A stretch of 64,000 nt of DNA. Origin: Orthonyx spaldingii. Its lineage: Eukaryota > Chordata > Aves > Passeriformes > Orthonychidae. The stretch is taken from assembly GCA_013397795.1 (NCBI GenBank), contig VZTJ01004192.1:1353443-1417442 (forward strand). Direction: 5' to 3'. This document shows, in pieces, positions 37,506 through 51,634 of the stretch. The notes beneath the pieces are model-generated. The model made no database searches and had not been told where the DNA came from. It saw only the letters and a list, made by a program, of their open reading frames with translations. Positions within the stretch are counted from its first letter, which is position 1. Each line of letters starts with the position of its first letter. The position numbers were made by a program, and so were the translations under genes.

Positions 37506-40500
37506 TGACAGTGCCATACAGTTGGATTTTTCAAGATTGTAGAGTAATTCTCCTTTGATTTTCAAGAATAGTAAGTTTTCTCAGACAGCAGAGAAACTGA
37601 AGATGAAGGAGATAGCCTAATTTATGCAGTCAAAAGCAAATCTAACCCCTTGCTGAACCAAATACCTCACAGCACACTTTTCCTCCTGTACCATGCTTTC
37701 ACCACAGCAATGGATTTAAGGGCCCAGAGTTAGGGGCTCTGTGGTCAGAGCATTCCTGTATGTGTGGCTTGTCTTGATGGTTTCCATGGGCATCTATGGC
37801 ATCCTTTTTTCACCATTTCTGGCCTTTTCATTTCAGAGAAAGATGGTCAGGTTTCTGCCCTCTTCTAGCAAAATGCTCTCATTAGGCTTACTAGGGAAAT
37901 TAGGGCAAATTTAAAGGGTTGCCAGCAAGCAGGAAGGCCTAGTTGAGTTGTGTGACTTTACCTCCCTATCCTTGCTGCCAGCACATGAACACAGAGGTAT
38001 CACACCCCAGACTAGTGTGGAACTGGTGGTTGTGGGCAGGAGGCTGATGGCAGTAGAGGGGCTTGGTTAATGCAGCAGAGCACATCCAGTGGGCAGAGTG
38101 ACTTTAGGCAAATTTACCAGTCAGGAAATAGTTAATGACAGAGTTGCCCCCAACATGGTATTTGAGAGCTGTTTTCTCAGCATGGGCTGACCTTGCACCA
38201 GTGGCCTGAGATCAGCATTGTTTCACCTGTCTGTTTGCTGTATCTTCCTTTTCTTTTTCTTATTCTTTTTTTTTTTTTTTCTTAAGGCTAACTTTCTTAG
38301 CTGAGAACAGGCTAAGTATGTCCAAAGCAACTCAGCAGCTGGTGAAGATAAAGCCAGAACTGTCAGAAAATGCACAGCAGAGGTATTTTTGAAGGTTGAA
38401 ATGAAGGATGGGAGAGCCACATTTGGATTAAAAAAAAAAAAAAGAATTAACCTTGAACCTCTCTCCAAAGTCCGATTTAAACATGAATCTCATTTAAATT
38501 TAAAAAAAAAGTCAAAAAGTATAATTCACTGAGCTGTTTTATGCAGTGTCTGCAGTTCCTGGTTTGGGGAAGCGATGAACTAAAGAGAGCCAGAGTGCAA
38601 GACAGTGATGCTGACTACAAACATTACCTGCGCAGGGGTTAGAAGCAGAGAGGTCATTAACTTTTCCCTCAGGTTTGTGCCTTGTCCCCTGCCTGGTGTG
38701 CTGGATTGATCATCAGGCAGATTATTATCCTCTTGAAAGTGCTGATAGACACAATTCTTTGCAGCAGCACCAGAGAGGGGTTCCTTACGTACAAGGTTAG
38801 ATGACGCCATGTCTTTCTTTAATATTTAGTGAGGTCCTGGTGAGGAATAATATTCCCTGTTAATCCCTGATTTAGGTGGAGAATGCCAGGGTGAAGCTGC
38901 TTTTCAAAAGGGAGTGTTGCTTGGTGGATGCTGTTTCACACAAGAAGTAGGTGATGAGGGAATGGAGGACTGAGGAGGAGAAAGGGCACACAGTTCAGCC
39001 TGAATAGACGACCAAGCAAAGAAAAGTGCAGTAAACTGCTTGCAAGTCAGGTAGAAGCACATAAATGAGTCCAACTTCAAAGCAGGAACATATAAAAATC
39101 TACCATTAGCCCTTTACATCTTTATCAGTCCATTTTTCTGATGCTTGAAATGCTCTCTTCCCGCTACTTATTCTCACAACTTTCAAGTACCTAGAGAAGG
39201 AGTAAGAGAGGGATCAGTTTTGCAGTGAGCTCTGAACACATCTAGAATGATGCGAGTAAACATGAGCTGATGAACCCCCATGTTTGGTTTTGTCTTTCTG
39301 AAGTTGTACATCCCTATTCTTCCATGCTGGAAACCTTCTCTGAAGCACCTTTTCAGTGATTATCCCTTGGAGAGAGGTCCATAGGATAATCCCTAATCTG
39401 TGAGATGGACAGATCAATTGGGATGCTTGGCCAACAGGGTAGACTGGGATCTCAGGGGAGGAGAAAGAACTTATTTTATTTTGAAGCACTGAAGTAGCAA
39501 AGCCCAAGAGAGGTTTTCCATTTGGGGTGTTTGGTTTGGGTGGTTTTTCTTCTAGTGGAAAATTGTGCTTTTTTCTTATTTAATCAAAAGCCCAGTTTGC
39601 CTCATCGGTTTTGATATAAAATTTTCACATAGGTCTTTGTTGTAAGATACCAACACGACAGAATTATCCCTTTATCTCAGCAGATGTGCTTTCCAGAAGG
39701 AGAACATCTCAGATGATGAAAAACACACCAGCTTTGCTGCCTCGGCTCTATCAGACAGTTTTTTTATGATAGAGAATTTGTCTAAACAGATTCTTTTCAT
39801 TAAAACTGAAATGCTTTGTGGACAGGTTTTGGATTTGCTCAAGTTTTTACTGCTAAATTTTTTGCTGCATAGTTATGTGCAGTGAGTCATTGTGCCTTCT
39901 GTAGTGACAGAATGTGTAGGGTTATGGGATCAAGCCTCTGCTTTATCCTTTACTCAAATTAGTCTGCCCTGAAATGATTCGGATGAAACCAAGTCATGAA
40001 ATGAAAGACTCCTGTTTCTGAGGCTGTCAGAGGTATTACACTGTATCTCACAACTGGAATTAGAAAATAGTGTTTGACCTAGAAAGAGAAGTTTTGGCCT
40101 GATTCCAATTGAGTTGAAACCTTTGTGAGACTGGTTCTTCTTTTCTGAGGACTACAGGAGACCCCAGAACACCCATGTAATTCTGCCACCACCCACAGTA
40201 GGAAAGTCTTGCTTCTTGCCAACACTAGAACCTTTAGAAAAAAATCTTAAAAGATAAAAGCAAAATTAGTAGTTTTCATTTATTTTGAGGAACAATGACT
40301 ATTTTACCCAATTTTCATTCATGAAGGGATACATCTCGATGTGTCTGCAAATGCATCAGCTTGCAGGCTCTCAGAAATGCCTGCCTGCTGTGTGTCCTTG
40401 CAATCCTCACTATTCAGTTGGTACTGGGAGCAGTGGCACCTGCCTGGTCAGCAACAGATGCATTTTGCAGGATGTTTGTTTCTCACCTGTTGTCTTCTAG

Positions 40501-41472
40501 AAAACCCCATGGGTGCCCCAGATGGAAAATGTATATTCAGCAATGGCTCTTCAGTAAGGATATCTGGGTATCTGGATTACATCCAGCAAGGACAAACTAT
40601 TTGTGAGCAGTGGGGCAGCCTTTTGCGGTGGGATATAATATGTTGGTAAAAATCAGCTTCCTGGGAGCCAGTGGAAACATACTGTCTTTTCTTCTTCCCC
40701 GGCCACATTCTCCTAGCTCTGCTCTCTGCTGATGAACAACCCCCTATGCAAAGGAGATTGAAAAGGGGATTTACTTTGATTAGACCAAAGCCTTTCCTAG
40801 TATTTTCAGTCATAAGTATGGCAGCTTTAATAAGCAAGAAAAGAAGATAAATACAAGTCACAGACTGACAAGAAACTGAATTGGAAAAGAGTAGAAAGTT
40901 CTGTTGGAAGCCATGCTCTAAGTTCTGTCTCTTTCTAGCAGTCTCTGATAATCTGCTCAGTCCGAAGAAGGTAACTTTCTGCAAATCTCTGACAAATACC
41001 AAGTGAAGGATTTCAAAGGGATAAAATTAAGGCTTTAATTGCTGGGATAGAACTGAATTTATATTCTACCCAGTTAAGGCTGGGAGAATTTCCCATCAGA
41101 TTTTCTTTCTGTGACCTATTGGTTCACAGCCTTCAATGATCTCCTGCCAATCCTGAACCAAAAGGAAGAGAGGTTGTGAACTAATCTTTTTCATATAGGG
41201 GAATAAAGCCAATTTTATAGGTCATAAACAGGTAGGGAAAGAGCACAGTTTGTTCTACAGGTTACCCAATGGAAGCCGTTGATTCATCACTTATTTAGGA
41301 ATACTACTTACTCCTTTTACCTTATTACCCTGTTAGAATTCAAACTAAAAGAAGAAAATGTATGCAACAGTCATGACTGACTTTATATTACTCACTATGT
41401 CCTTCGTCAGCAGCATCATGAAATATTGATAATAATAATTATTAATGTATGATTAATTATTCATAATGATAA
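37506..41472. other. Non-coding DNA, no gene recognised
   Basis: Holds a T-rich run at about 38239-38282 and an A-run near 38430-38443 in otherwise unique-looking sequence. Open frames, including 141 codons on minus at 40577-41002 overlapped by plus-strand frames, have no recognisable domains. The stretch just before the next CR1 (41425-41470) is very AT-rich (TAATAATAATTATTAATG). Confidence 0.5.
38264..38280. repeat. Poly(T) run
   Basis: An uninterrupted T-run of about 17 bases lies within a longer pyrimidine-rich stretch (38239-38282). No retrocopy-like coding sequence is recognisable on its downstream side when read on the minus strand, so it is listed only as low-complexity sequence. Confidence 0.75.
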
Positions 41473-42115
41473 TCTGTAGATGAAAAACTGAATATGACCC
41501 AGCAGTGTGCACTCACAGCATAAAAAGTCACCTGTATTCTGAGCTGCATTAAAAGCAGTGTGGCCACCAGGTTGGGGGAGGTGGTTCTGCCCTTCTACTT
41601 CACTCTGGTGAGACCCCACCTGCAGTGCTGCATCCAGCTCTGGGGTTCCCAAGCCTAAGAATGACATCAACCTGTTAGAACAGGTCCAGAGGAGGGCCAC
41701 AAAAATGATCAGGGGCCTGGAGCACCTCCCCTGTGAGGACAGGCTGAGAGTTGGTGTTGTTCAGCCTAGAGAAGGTTCTGGGAAGACCCTGTAGCAGTGT
41801 TATAGTACTTAAAGGAGATCTACAGGAAAGCTGGGGATGGCCACTTCATCAGAACACAGTGAATAAGGAATTATGTTTTTAAACTCAGAGAAGGTAGATT
41901 TCGATTGGATATTAGGTAGAAATTCTTCATTGTAAAGGTGGTGAGATACTGGAACATGTTGCCCAGAAAATGCCCCACCCATGGCAGTGTTCAAGGCCAG
42001 GCTGGATGGGGCTCTGAGCAACCTGGTCTAGTGAAAGATGTCCCTGCCCATGGCAGGGGAGTTGGAACCAGATGATCTTTAAGGTCCCTTCCAACCCAAA
42101 CCATTCTATGATAAT
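41473..42115 (+). mobile_element. CR1 retrotransposon, 5'-truncated copy
   Basis: About 640 bases of CR1 in sense orientation. It begins inside the C-terminal part of ORF2, runs through the junction with the 3' UTR (ATCAGGGGCCTGGAGCACCT, then CTGTGAGGACAGGCTGAGAG), and ends in the classical tail AACCAGATGATCTTTAAGGT, CCCTTCCAACCCAAACCATT, CTATGATAATTC. The terminal 8-mer repeat is reduced to one unit. Compared with the usual family layout the 3' UTR appears complete. The copy sits directly next to an AT-rich stretch that may mark the insertion point. It has no coding capacity. Confidence 0.95.
41479..41660 (+). pseudogene. Broken CR1 ORF2 C-terminal fragment
   Basis: Translating from 41479 gives DEKLNMTQQCALTA, a stop, then a CILSCIKSSVATR stretch and LVRPHLQCCIQLWGSQA before another stop. 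These correspond to the C-terminal region of the CR1 polymerase (DEKLDM..QCALAAQKA, ILGCIKRSVASR, LVRPHLEYCVQFW in intact relatives). Two in-frame stops and truncation make it non-functional. Confidence 0.88.
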
Positions 42116-45100
42116 TCTTTCTTTCAGTTGTTTGGACAGGTAACCAGCAGCTCCGGCAAAGTCCTGTTGGCTCTTCAAGGCATTTAAAATTCAGATGGCA
42201 GAAGTAGAGAAGGGATGTTTGGAAAGGGCAGCTTATTGAGGAAAGAGGCAAAGGTGTGGCTTTTATGAGGGCAAATGGCAAGGCCAGTGTTGTTACCTGG
42301 GGCCAGCCAGTGGCAGAGCCTAGAGTAATGATCAGTCCAGACTCTCTCTTGTCTAATAGGATGAAAATCACAGTTTGATGTTCAGATGTGATTCAGATAA
42401 GAGATTGCAAGGACATAATTTAGCTAGAATTTTATGAAGGAATAGTTATTCCTCATCACAAAAAGTTACATACATGTGTTTTTAGCATAATTGCAACATA
42501 TGTGCTAATAAGTCATAGAAACAGATAGCATGCATTACTCAGAGTTTATATTTTTATCTATGATCCTTATATATTATTAGGAATGTGTGGAGAAGTTTTG
42601 TTAAGATACAAAAGAGAGTACAAAAATGCCATTTTGTACCTTTTCCCAAAATGAAATTATGCTTTCTATTCACCTTATCTCCCCTGTGCTGGTCTGTAAG
42701 TTTTTCTATCTCTACTGTATATCAAGTGCTGGATGTAAGGGAATGTATCCTTTCTGGAAACTGTCATACTTCATAATGTGGAGATAATGGCTGAGGACAA
42801 AGTCAAAGTCTCCAGAAAATATACTGCAGCTTCATAGATGTATTCCCTGTTGCATGCACTTTTGAAGATAATAGGGCCAAGAGGGAGCTGACCCATGCTG
42901 GAAAAGACTGGTGTCAAGGCTTTTTGTGATGGGACTACAGGAAAGTCTGGTCTACTTCTAACATGATTTTTATAGGATTTATATTCCTAACCCTAGATAA
43001 TCCATGTGCTACTTTATCTTTCTGATGTATGTCCCTCAGGTCTGGATCATGTGTTCCACAGACAGCTTCTCTCCTGAGTTAAACCCCCGAAGTATTTATC
43101 TTGAGACAAGATTGCTAGCTCATTTTCAGTAAGGCTTAGTGCAGAACTGTGCTGTTGAATGATATTTCATTATCTGTAACAGCAATAACTGGGAGGGGAA
43201 ACCATTGTATAGGGACTAGAATCTGGTGAAATTATCTCTGCATCTGACCAAAATATGACAAAAGACAGTGTGTTTAACAACATGATAAAAGTTGCATGTG
43301 CCTTTTTTCTTCCAAGTGAAGGAAGAGACACTGTGGTGTGTCTGAGGACTTACCCTCCATCCTCTTTGAAAACTGGTGAGATGTAAGCACTACTTATTTG
43401 CTACACCAGCCACAGGCATCTCCTCTGGCCATTTCACACCCTTGAACGCGCACAAGAGTGGTGCCATTTTGTGACTGCAGGACTGTAGTCATAGCATGAA
43501 AATACAATTGTTTCTGATTCTGTAAGGGAACAAAATTGTGGTAGTGACGAATCCAGCAGCTGTGAAAGCAGCCTCCATATCATCCTTTAAGAAAAACTAG
43601 AAAAAAATGTATTTATTCTGAATGAGTGAGCTTGAAATTTAGTCAGGTTTTTAACAGAAATAGTAAGACCAGACACTACTTATTTTTTATCATTGTTTAA
43701 AGATGGATTTTTTTGCAAATTGCTAGTACACTCCCCCATGATAGGTAGATAGATAGGTGGAAAGAAAATCATTGTGGAAAATATGTTCTGCCACAGTAAC
43801 ATATAATTATGTGACAAAAAATATATCAGCCTGTGCTGCAGGCAAGACATTGTGTCTCATTAGTGTTTGGTGGACTTGATCACAAATAACATGTTTCAAA
43901 ACTGTCAACTCCCTCTAATTCTTTTTCTATACTTATACTCACAGTCACGTTCAAAATTAGCAGATTTCTGGAAATACACTTCATCTGGACAGCCCTGGTT
44001 CTAATTATTTGCTTGTGTAATTAAAGGAACATGTCCTTCTGCAGCTGCACTTTGAGGGACTGAAAGCAGACAGGCTGTTCTCAGTAAGGGAGCAGTCATT
44101 TTTTTACCCAGTTAATGATACCAAATTGTCCTGTGTGTCGTGTGTTATGATAACTTGCTTAATGCAGCTTTCAAAGACAAGTCTGGCCATGCCAGGTATT
44201 CCTGAGATGCACGGACCAGCAAGCCAAGACATCCCCTTTGAGATCCAATATTTTCCTCCACTGGTTGAAACTGAATGCGACAAAGCCATTAACAACAGCA
44301 GACTCACTCAGAGCTGTGGATCTGTGCCTTGATGCAGATACACTGCAGGACATACATGAAAAAAGTGAGCAACCTGCAGCTGAGGGTGCAATCTCATTTT
44401 TTTTCAGCAGTACTGCTGAAATAGATGCAAGTTTCCATTGTTTAGTCCCTCTGTGTGTTCCCATCTGTTAAGGCAGTAGAGAGAAAAGAGAGGCTTTTTC
44501 TTGATATCTGCAGATATCTTGAGATGCAATTGGTTTTAATCCCATAATTTTTAGTACAGCCAAGGCATGTTGATTGATTTCTCATTGTTTCTATTTTTTT
44601 GAAAAACCAGTGTATGAATTTTGACATGCCATATACTCAGAGACAGACAATAATAAAGCATACTGCTTTGACCTTTTCAGTTGCCTGCACTTTAATTTAC
44701 TGGCTATTCTCATTCCCTTCTGTTTATGGCCCCTCAATATAACTGGCAAGGAGAAAATAGACCAGACAAGCTAGTCAAGATGCAGATTATTTAAAAGGGT
44801 CAAGACTGGCTTTATCATTCTGTTTAAAGCTTATGGTGTTTTGTGTGTCCTATTGGTCATTAAAGTCATGATAACTCATTCATAGCTATAGCAACACAAC
44901 GTGGCACAAGTTCAACTTCATTTGTAGTGGTTTGTGAGTCGGCACCCAGTTACAGTAGTGGGGGTGTAATCTGGATTAAGTTTTGTAGGAATCAATAGAT
45001 TTTTCTCTGAGTTTTATACGTGAGTCTATGTGATTTGTTTGAAAGTGGCTGCGTGAGTGCTCACCTGACCACTGCTCTGTCTCTGACCCTGCTGGCTAAT

Positions 45101-46850
45101 GGCAAATCAGGAGAAATAATCCCATTACTGCTTTTCCCCCACGAGCTTGATTCACAGCAGCTAACCCTGCTGCAGGCTATGGCAGATTTCCTCCACTACA
45201 TGGTCATGAAGATTGTGACTTGTCTGACTAATGCAGAGAGGTGAAAAGGGGTAACAAGCTGGCTGTGATCTTTCTCGTGCACTTGTGAAATACAAGCCAC
45301 AGTCAAAACTGCATCATGAGATACTCACTGTGTTTGGTTGTTATCAGCACCCCACAAAAATTCTGATCCTCCTTCAGTTTGGTAAAAGCCTAGAGGGGAT
45401 TTTCACAGTGAGAAAGGCAAAAGGAGGACAAAATGCTCTGTTGAAAGACTTACTTGTGCAGAGATGTCTGAGAGTGGGTAATAGTGACAGCAGAGCCTGT
45501 ATTTTTGTGGAAGAGCTTTGTGTATATTAGGATAGTTTCAGTTTTCTGGTGGTTCTGAAAAGCTCTAAGTTGGAATCTATACAATAAAAAGAACATGAGT
45601 AATGAAAAGGTAAAAAATGAAAAAAGAAAACAGCAGCTTTGGTCATTTGGTTTGTTTCATTTACTTTTCATCTAATCATTTTGATTTCAGGCTTCCTGTT
45701 ATGTTTTTTTAATTATTATTATTTTTTATATCTCTGTAGGGTTGCAATAAAATATATAACTAGGAGAATGAGGAAGGGTAACCAAAGCTTGATTACATTC
45801 AGCTGCTCACTGCATAGATTTGTACATTGTTAAGCAGAAGGGGCTGAGATGGTCTTCTAAACTGAGCAGAATGCATTAAATTTTATCCACTGAGTCCTGC
45901 TCCAAGTCTAACAACCTGGGCCTGAACTAACTCAAAGTTCTTAGAGTATGTATTCAGTCTTGATTTTGAACACTTAAGGATTTACAAAGATCTAGAAATC
46001 TTTAAAACTTAAGGAGACAGAGACTACCATCCTCTGGATATTCTCAGAGAACAGCCTCCAAGACCTCTGGATAATCTGCCAGTTATAAACTCAGTTTAAA
46101 GAAAAAGCAAATGGAAACATATATCTCTCTTTTTCATTATTACTCTCATTATTCTGACTTCAAATGACAGCTTGCAGAGGTAGGAATGATGTGTCTGATA
46201 AGCTGAAGAATCTTAGAAGCACTAGAAATACTCCTTCTGCTTGGACAAGTTAAGGCAGTGGTGAACTACTAACCTTTTGCCTTCAATTTTAGAAAGCAGA
46301 GAAGAAACCAAGAGGAAATCCTACCTCATGAGTCTGTAGAGCCTGGCATCACTTGACTGTGCTCCCAGGGTGGTATGGCTCAGGCATCACTGTCTGGCAG
46401 TGCTGACTGCACAGACATTGCTTTGCTCAGAGAAAATCAATGGGATTCACTGTGCAGTGAAGCATTACCAGCCAGGTAAAAATGTCAGAAAGAAAGGATG
46501 CAGTTATTTGGCAGAGATGGCTGAAAATTTTCCATCCTAGTGCTTTCCTGTTGTGGGTTTTATGAAAGCCTTTGTTCTCCTTAAGCTAAAGTCATTGTGC
46601 AGAGCTTGAATGTGTTGTTTTCATTTTGGCCTTGAAAAATTCTGATTTTCTTTGGGGCAAGACAAAATGAAGGTCTGAGCTAAAAGTCAAAACTCAGCAA
46701 AAAACTTGAACATATTCAAGCACAAGGCATATTTCTACAGAAAGAGATAAATCTGACTTCCAATTATGTTTGTTTAACTTTTTTATCTGTTAGTTCTAGC
46801 TTTCTTAAAATATATCAGCATTTTGTGGATATTCACTAAAGAACTGGGCC
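42116..46850. other. Non-coding DNA, no gene recognised
   Basis: No gene or transposon recognised. A short decayed GATA-type microsatellite lies at about 43738-43758. The patch 45020-45250 (with GCTGCGTGAG, CACGAGC and an unbroken 74-codon plus frame) looks less AT-biased than its surroundings and may be a conserved element; the peptide matches no family I know. Confidence 0.5.
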
Positions 46851-46870
46851 AAAAAAAAAAAAAAAAAAAA
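46851..46870. repeat. Poly(A) run, 20 bases
   Basis: Twenty uninterrupted A bases preceded by GGGCC and followed by GAGAATTC. The upstream 300 bases show no retrocopied coding sequence that I recognise, so it cannot be called the tail of a processed pseudogene. Confidence 0.85.
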
Positions 46871-49800
46871 GAGAATTCAGACTATGAGTTGGTTTTGAAA
46901 TACTCGATACTAGAAAAAGAGGGAGCTCAGACTATGGTTTTACAGGTATAGCCACTTGTCCCAGTTTTCTCCAGTGACATAAATTAGCTCAGCTCTTTTG
47001 CAGTCATGGGATCAAACTCCTAGCTGATATGAATCAAAGCACCTCTATTGCTAATAATCAAATTTATATCTGGAATAAAAAGACACAGCTCTTTTCATGA
47101 AGTCAGGTGGGCCACATCTGCAGGGGTGTAAACTTCAATTCATGAAGTTACCTGATGCAGATCAGTGGTAGATTTGACCTATTTGAGGTTTTATTGAACA
47201 GTCTGAATCATTGCTGAGTTGTCAGCACAGAGTTCAGCAATCAAGAAGCTTTGAACAGGGTAGCTTGGTCAGACATTGTTAAAATTAATCCTTGGAGGTG
47301 TTTACTCTGTTAATGCTGGTCTACATAGAAGAGCTGAAAAGAGATGAGATTGGAACAGTATTTGCTGATAATGCAAATTATAGTCTAAACAGTATAAGGA
47401 TACAGGAGATGACCTTATATCTATAAATTCTCTGCTGGCAATTTTTAATTTTCTATTCTGTCTAACTTTATTCTATTGAATGACTTTTACTGTTGCACCA
47501 AGTGATCCATAGACACTGTCAACATGTTTGGGATGGAAGGACAGAAAGTCTCAAGTGTGACTTTGTGCTCTGATGTACAGAGATAGCTCAGAAGGGGAAA
47601 GATTCTTTCTTACACTGTGATTTCTGTTTTGTGCCCAAGCAGCTGCCTTCTGGTGCCTCACAGGGTATTTTTCAGAGTGTGGACATATATCCTTTAAAAA
47701 CTAGTCTGAGCCTTTGCATCCACAAGTTTCTTCATAGCCACGAATCCTTAGTGAAGATTAAAGAAATATTGGCAGAGGAGAAATTATTTTCTCACCCCAG
47801 CTCCTGACTCCCTCACTGTCCTGTTCAAAGAGGACTTCTTAATTCTCACTGGCATAACATGTCCAGAGAGCCTCTCTGAAAAGAGTTCTCAACAGCTAAC
47901 GCTGTATCACCTGAGTGGGCACCCTTATATTCCCTTAACACCTCTAAAAGGATAAGTTTAAGACAGAGTTTTAATTCTCTGCTGAATCCTTCCACCCTCC
48001 CCTGCATATCTAGACCTTTCTGTATTTCAGGCACTGCTGGCTCTGAGGAAACAGATTATGGTTATATCTTATTACCTATAGCAAATAACAGCAGATTGTA
48101 GCAGCAAGAGGCAGTCATGGCATGTCAGCAAGATTTTCTTTGAGTCCTTGCACCCTCCCCTGTTGGGGAGGTATGGGTTTATAGCTGTCGGAAACTGAGC
48201 AGCAAAACCCAGGGTCAAGAAAGCGCACTGTGAGCCTGAAGGACTAATGCTGGGTGCTTTTTTTGCCTGAGGTCGTGTTACTGACACACCGTTGAGCTGT
48301 GGTGTGTTTAGAAATCTCACATTTCACTTTCCATCAAATTGGTGATAATTAATTTATTAATTTAATTTTCTCACTCTCAAAAACCTTTGAACAAGGTTTT
48401 TCAGCCTTTCTATTCCAGTATTGAGCTAAGTTTATAGCTTTGTGGTCTGTACTTTTAAGCATTAATTTAGGCATTTGCCTTATATGTTGTCTTGACTAAG
48501 CAATGCAAGGAAATAAAACATTAGAAGATCCCTTGTCAGAAGCTGGCTCCTGTTTTAATTGGCAGAGCTTGGAGAAAGTAAACTTTCTGGGAAAGATAGT
48601 AAGATGATTGTTGCAGGTATCCTTTTAGAATTCTCAGCTTGTGAGCGTCATATTAAAAAAAAGGAAATAATTCAAATGGAAGATGGTGAAGTTTACAGAA
48701 GTGCTGCTTAGAATATTTCTTGACTGTTATGACAGTCTTTCTGCTATGCCCATTAAATTTCCTGCAAGCCTCTCCCAAATGACTCCTGCACAATATAATA
48801 ATGAACAAAAAGGATTTTAAAAACCCTACTAAGAGGACATGTGTTCTTCCAAAATTATTTCTGCTTTTCTGACTTCTGCTATGAGTGTGTTCATTTAGGT
48901 ACATTTCTGGAAAGACTTGGGCTTACCCCTGCCTGGAGGATGATGGTGTATCCCATCCCTGGTATTGTGGTTCTCAAACTGGGCTCTGCATTTTCTGTGA
49001 TGGCAGACTCTTATCCTCTGAATTCCTTGGAGAATTTCTTTGGAGGTTGTTAGTAGCTAAGATATACCAGTGCTGCTCGGTTTCAATTTGGTGCACTCTT
49101 TTAATGTTCCAGATAACTGGGATTTAAGAATAAAAGCACATATTCACTTAAGGGTGTAGTTTTTCAAATGGAAACAAAATTAAGAATATACTTAATGAAG
49201 AGTCTGCATGGCTGCTTCTACCTCCTCTTTGGTTAAATTGAAATCTCTATTAATGCAAGATGCAACTTTACTACCCACAAAAAATGTGATCATGTTGCTG
49301 CTTTTGCAGTGTAATTTTTTTCCTTTTACTTTCCTAATTACATGGCTTCATTAACTGGGATTATAGGAAAGAATGCTAACTATGAAGACTTGTAATAAAA
49401 TTAGAATTGTTGGTCAACTACATAATCCATGTTGCTTTTCTATAACCTCTTGCTGTAAAGCCACCAAGGCAGATAAGTAGGGTGATGAGATAAAGTGTAT
49501 GTTCTGCTGTATTAATATAGCTTGAAATGACTCTTTTCTGATTCATGAGAAGTTTTTTAGTATAAATCCAAAATAAATTTATTTTACCAGCAAAGTTCAA
49601 AAAATAATAATAAAAAATTACTTCTTCCCACTCAGCTGACATCAGTAGATGTGTTTGCCTCACCTAGAATGCTATACGATATTCCAAATTTATTGTGACT
49701 GTAAACAACAATTCTGCTTGCTTTATGGCTTTCCTGGGCTCCAACAGTAAAACACAATATCTCTATCTGGTTGGAATTATGTGTTATAACAGTTTTATGG

Positions 49801-51634
49801 TGGGGGGAGTAAAGCTCTGATAAAGATAAAATAGAGTTTTGCTTTTTTGTGTGACCTTGTCATTTGAAAAAACATTGCACTCTAACGAGATATAATTTAA
49901 AAGACCTCTGGGAGCAAATTGAGTTTACTGAGATATTTCTGAGAGTAATTACTTACTGTGAGTTGTCAGTGCACTCTGTTACAGTGCCTTTCCTAGCAAA
50001 TGTAGATATCTGGGACTGTGTAGAATGGATTAAAGCTCCTACCATTAATGTTTGATGGGAGACAGTAGTGAAAAAGATGGATGCTTATATAACTGACATT
50101 TCCAGCATTTATGGCCATAGACTAAAATGCCAGGCGCATAATTTCAAGTAAAATGGCAGACCCAACTCAATAATATTTAATGATGTAGTAGACCTTGGCT
50201 GGGAGAATAGCTAACGGAAGTCATTGCACTGCATTTATCGAATTGTTAAAATGAGTTGAATAATAATTGTGTTTTGCAGGAGTTTTGTTTTAGAAATTTA
50301 TTTCTGTGATCTAATACTCCAAAAATAAATTATTTCTCATTCCAGTCAACACAAAATACAGAAAAAGATTTTGAACTAGCTAACTTGATGGCTAGATTTT
50401 TACGCTGACTTTGTCCTGTGTTTACAGCACAAAAATATATTCAATAGCTCAGACACGGTTTGGAAGATTGGGTGAGATTGATTGGACAAGCTGGTGAAAG
50501 ACAAAATTGCCTTCCAGAAGAATCTCCTTTTAGTGTTTGACTCTTTACAAAGATGGGCCTTTTTGTCTATCATCACAAGTCTAGGAATGTTCAGATTTAG
50601 ATTCTGTGGAGCGTGTTACAGTACAGAGATACTTGTGAGCCAGGATTATGATATCATTGATGATGTCAGCAAACAGAGTATTAACTTCTTCTGTACCATT
50701 TTGTTAATACTTTAGCCTTGAATAAGCAGAAGGGACTCGAACTGATGGAGAATCTCAAATGGGTAGAGGTCTGTAGGGGTCTTGTTACCAAGTCTGCATC
50801 CACAAGGTCTCCCATGGCTCTTTCCCAGGCGGTACTTCTCGCAGTGGAGGGCATAGAAAAAAGGTGGGCTTGAGGAAGAAGTGGGCACGACCTACCATTT
50901 CCAGCCAGAGCCAGAGGATTGTGCAGGCTTTCCAGAAATTTGCAAATTAAAAAGGGACAGTAAATGCATTCAGGTTAAAACAACAACAACAACAAAAAAA
51001 CCCAAACCAAAACAAACCAAAAAACCTGCCAAAAACCTCAAATTCTTACTTTTTGAAAGAGAATTTTTAAAGCATTTTGTCTCTTCAAAAATCCAAATAT
51101 CTCAATTTGAGGATTCTGAGTATTCTACTTATTAAAAAAAAAAAAAGGAAAATTTGGGATTGGGAAAAAATAAAAGAGGTTCATTTTTCTGAAGCCAAGA
51201 CACAGTCTAGAATTTTTCAGGTCAAACCAAAACCAGGTACAGTAGGTAAAACAAATAGAACACTGACTTGGTGTAAACGCCTCTCTATCAATATGGATCA
51301 CCTTCTTTTAGCTGCATATGGAGGAGTCATCCAGGCACCTCTTATACTTCAGAATGTGCAGCAATTGAGGACATAAAGTAAGAGGGGTAGAAATTCCCTA
51401 AACAGCCGCCTTCCATTGACTGCATCCTTAACATACCTATACACACTGCTGTCCACCACAATGTCCTGCACCCCTGAAGATGCTTTTCCAATGAATACAA
51501 TCCCCTTGGTCCCCAGCAGGAGTAGCAGACAGAATATCCCATTTGAGAGCACTTCAGCATGGGTTTTACTTTTCTTTTTGTGGGCTGTCACCTTGAGGAA
51601 CCATTTTAATTCTGCTCACCAGAGACCAAGCTTT
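46871..51634. other. Non-coding DNA, no gene recognised
   Basis: Unique-looking sequence. Low-complexity spots are an AAC/AAACC-rich stretch at about 50980-51030 and an A-run at 51134-51146. A patch at about 50080-50290 (GGCGCATAATTTC, ATATTTAATGATG, TTTATCGAATTG, GAATAATAATTG) is rich in homeodomain-like words and may be regulatory. No exon or gene was recognised. Confidence 0.5.

Noticed and set aside
40577..41002. 141-codon minus frame
   Set aside because: Composition varies along its length, it is overlapped by plus-strand frames at its left end, and there is no recognisable motif.
46551..46870. Processed pseudogene ending in the A20 run
   Set aside because: The 300 bases upstream show no recognisable retrocopied coding sequence and no target-site duplication.
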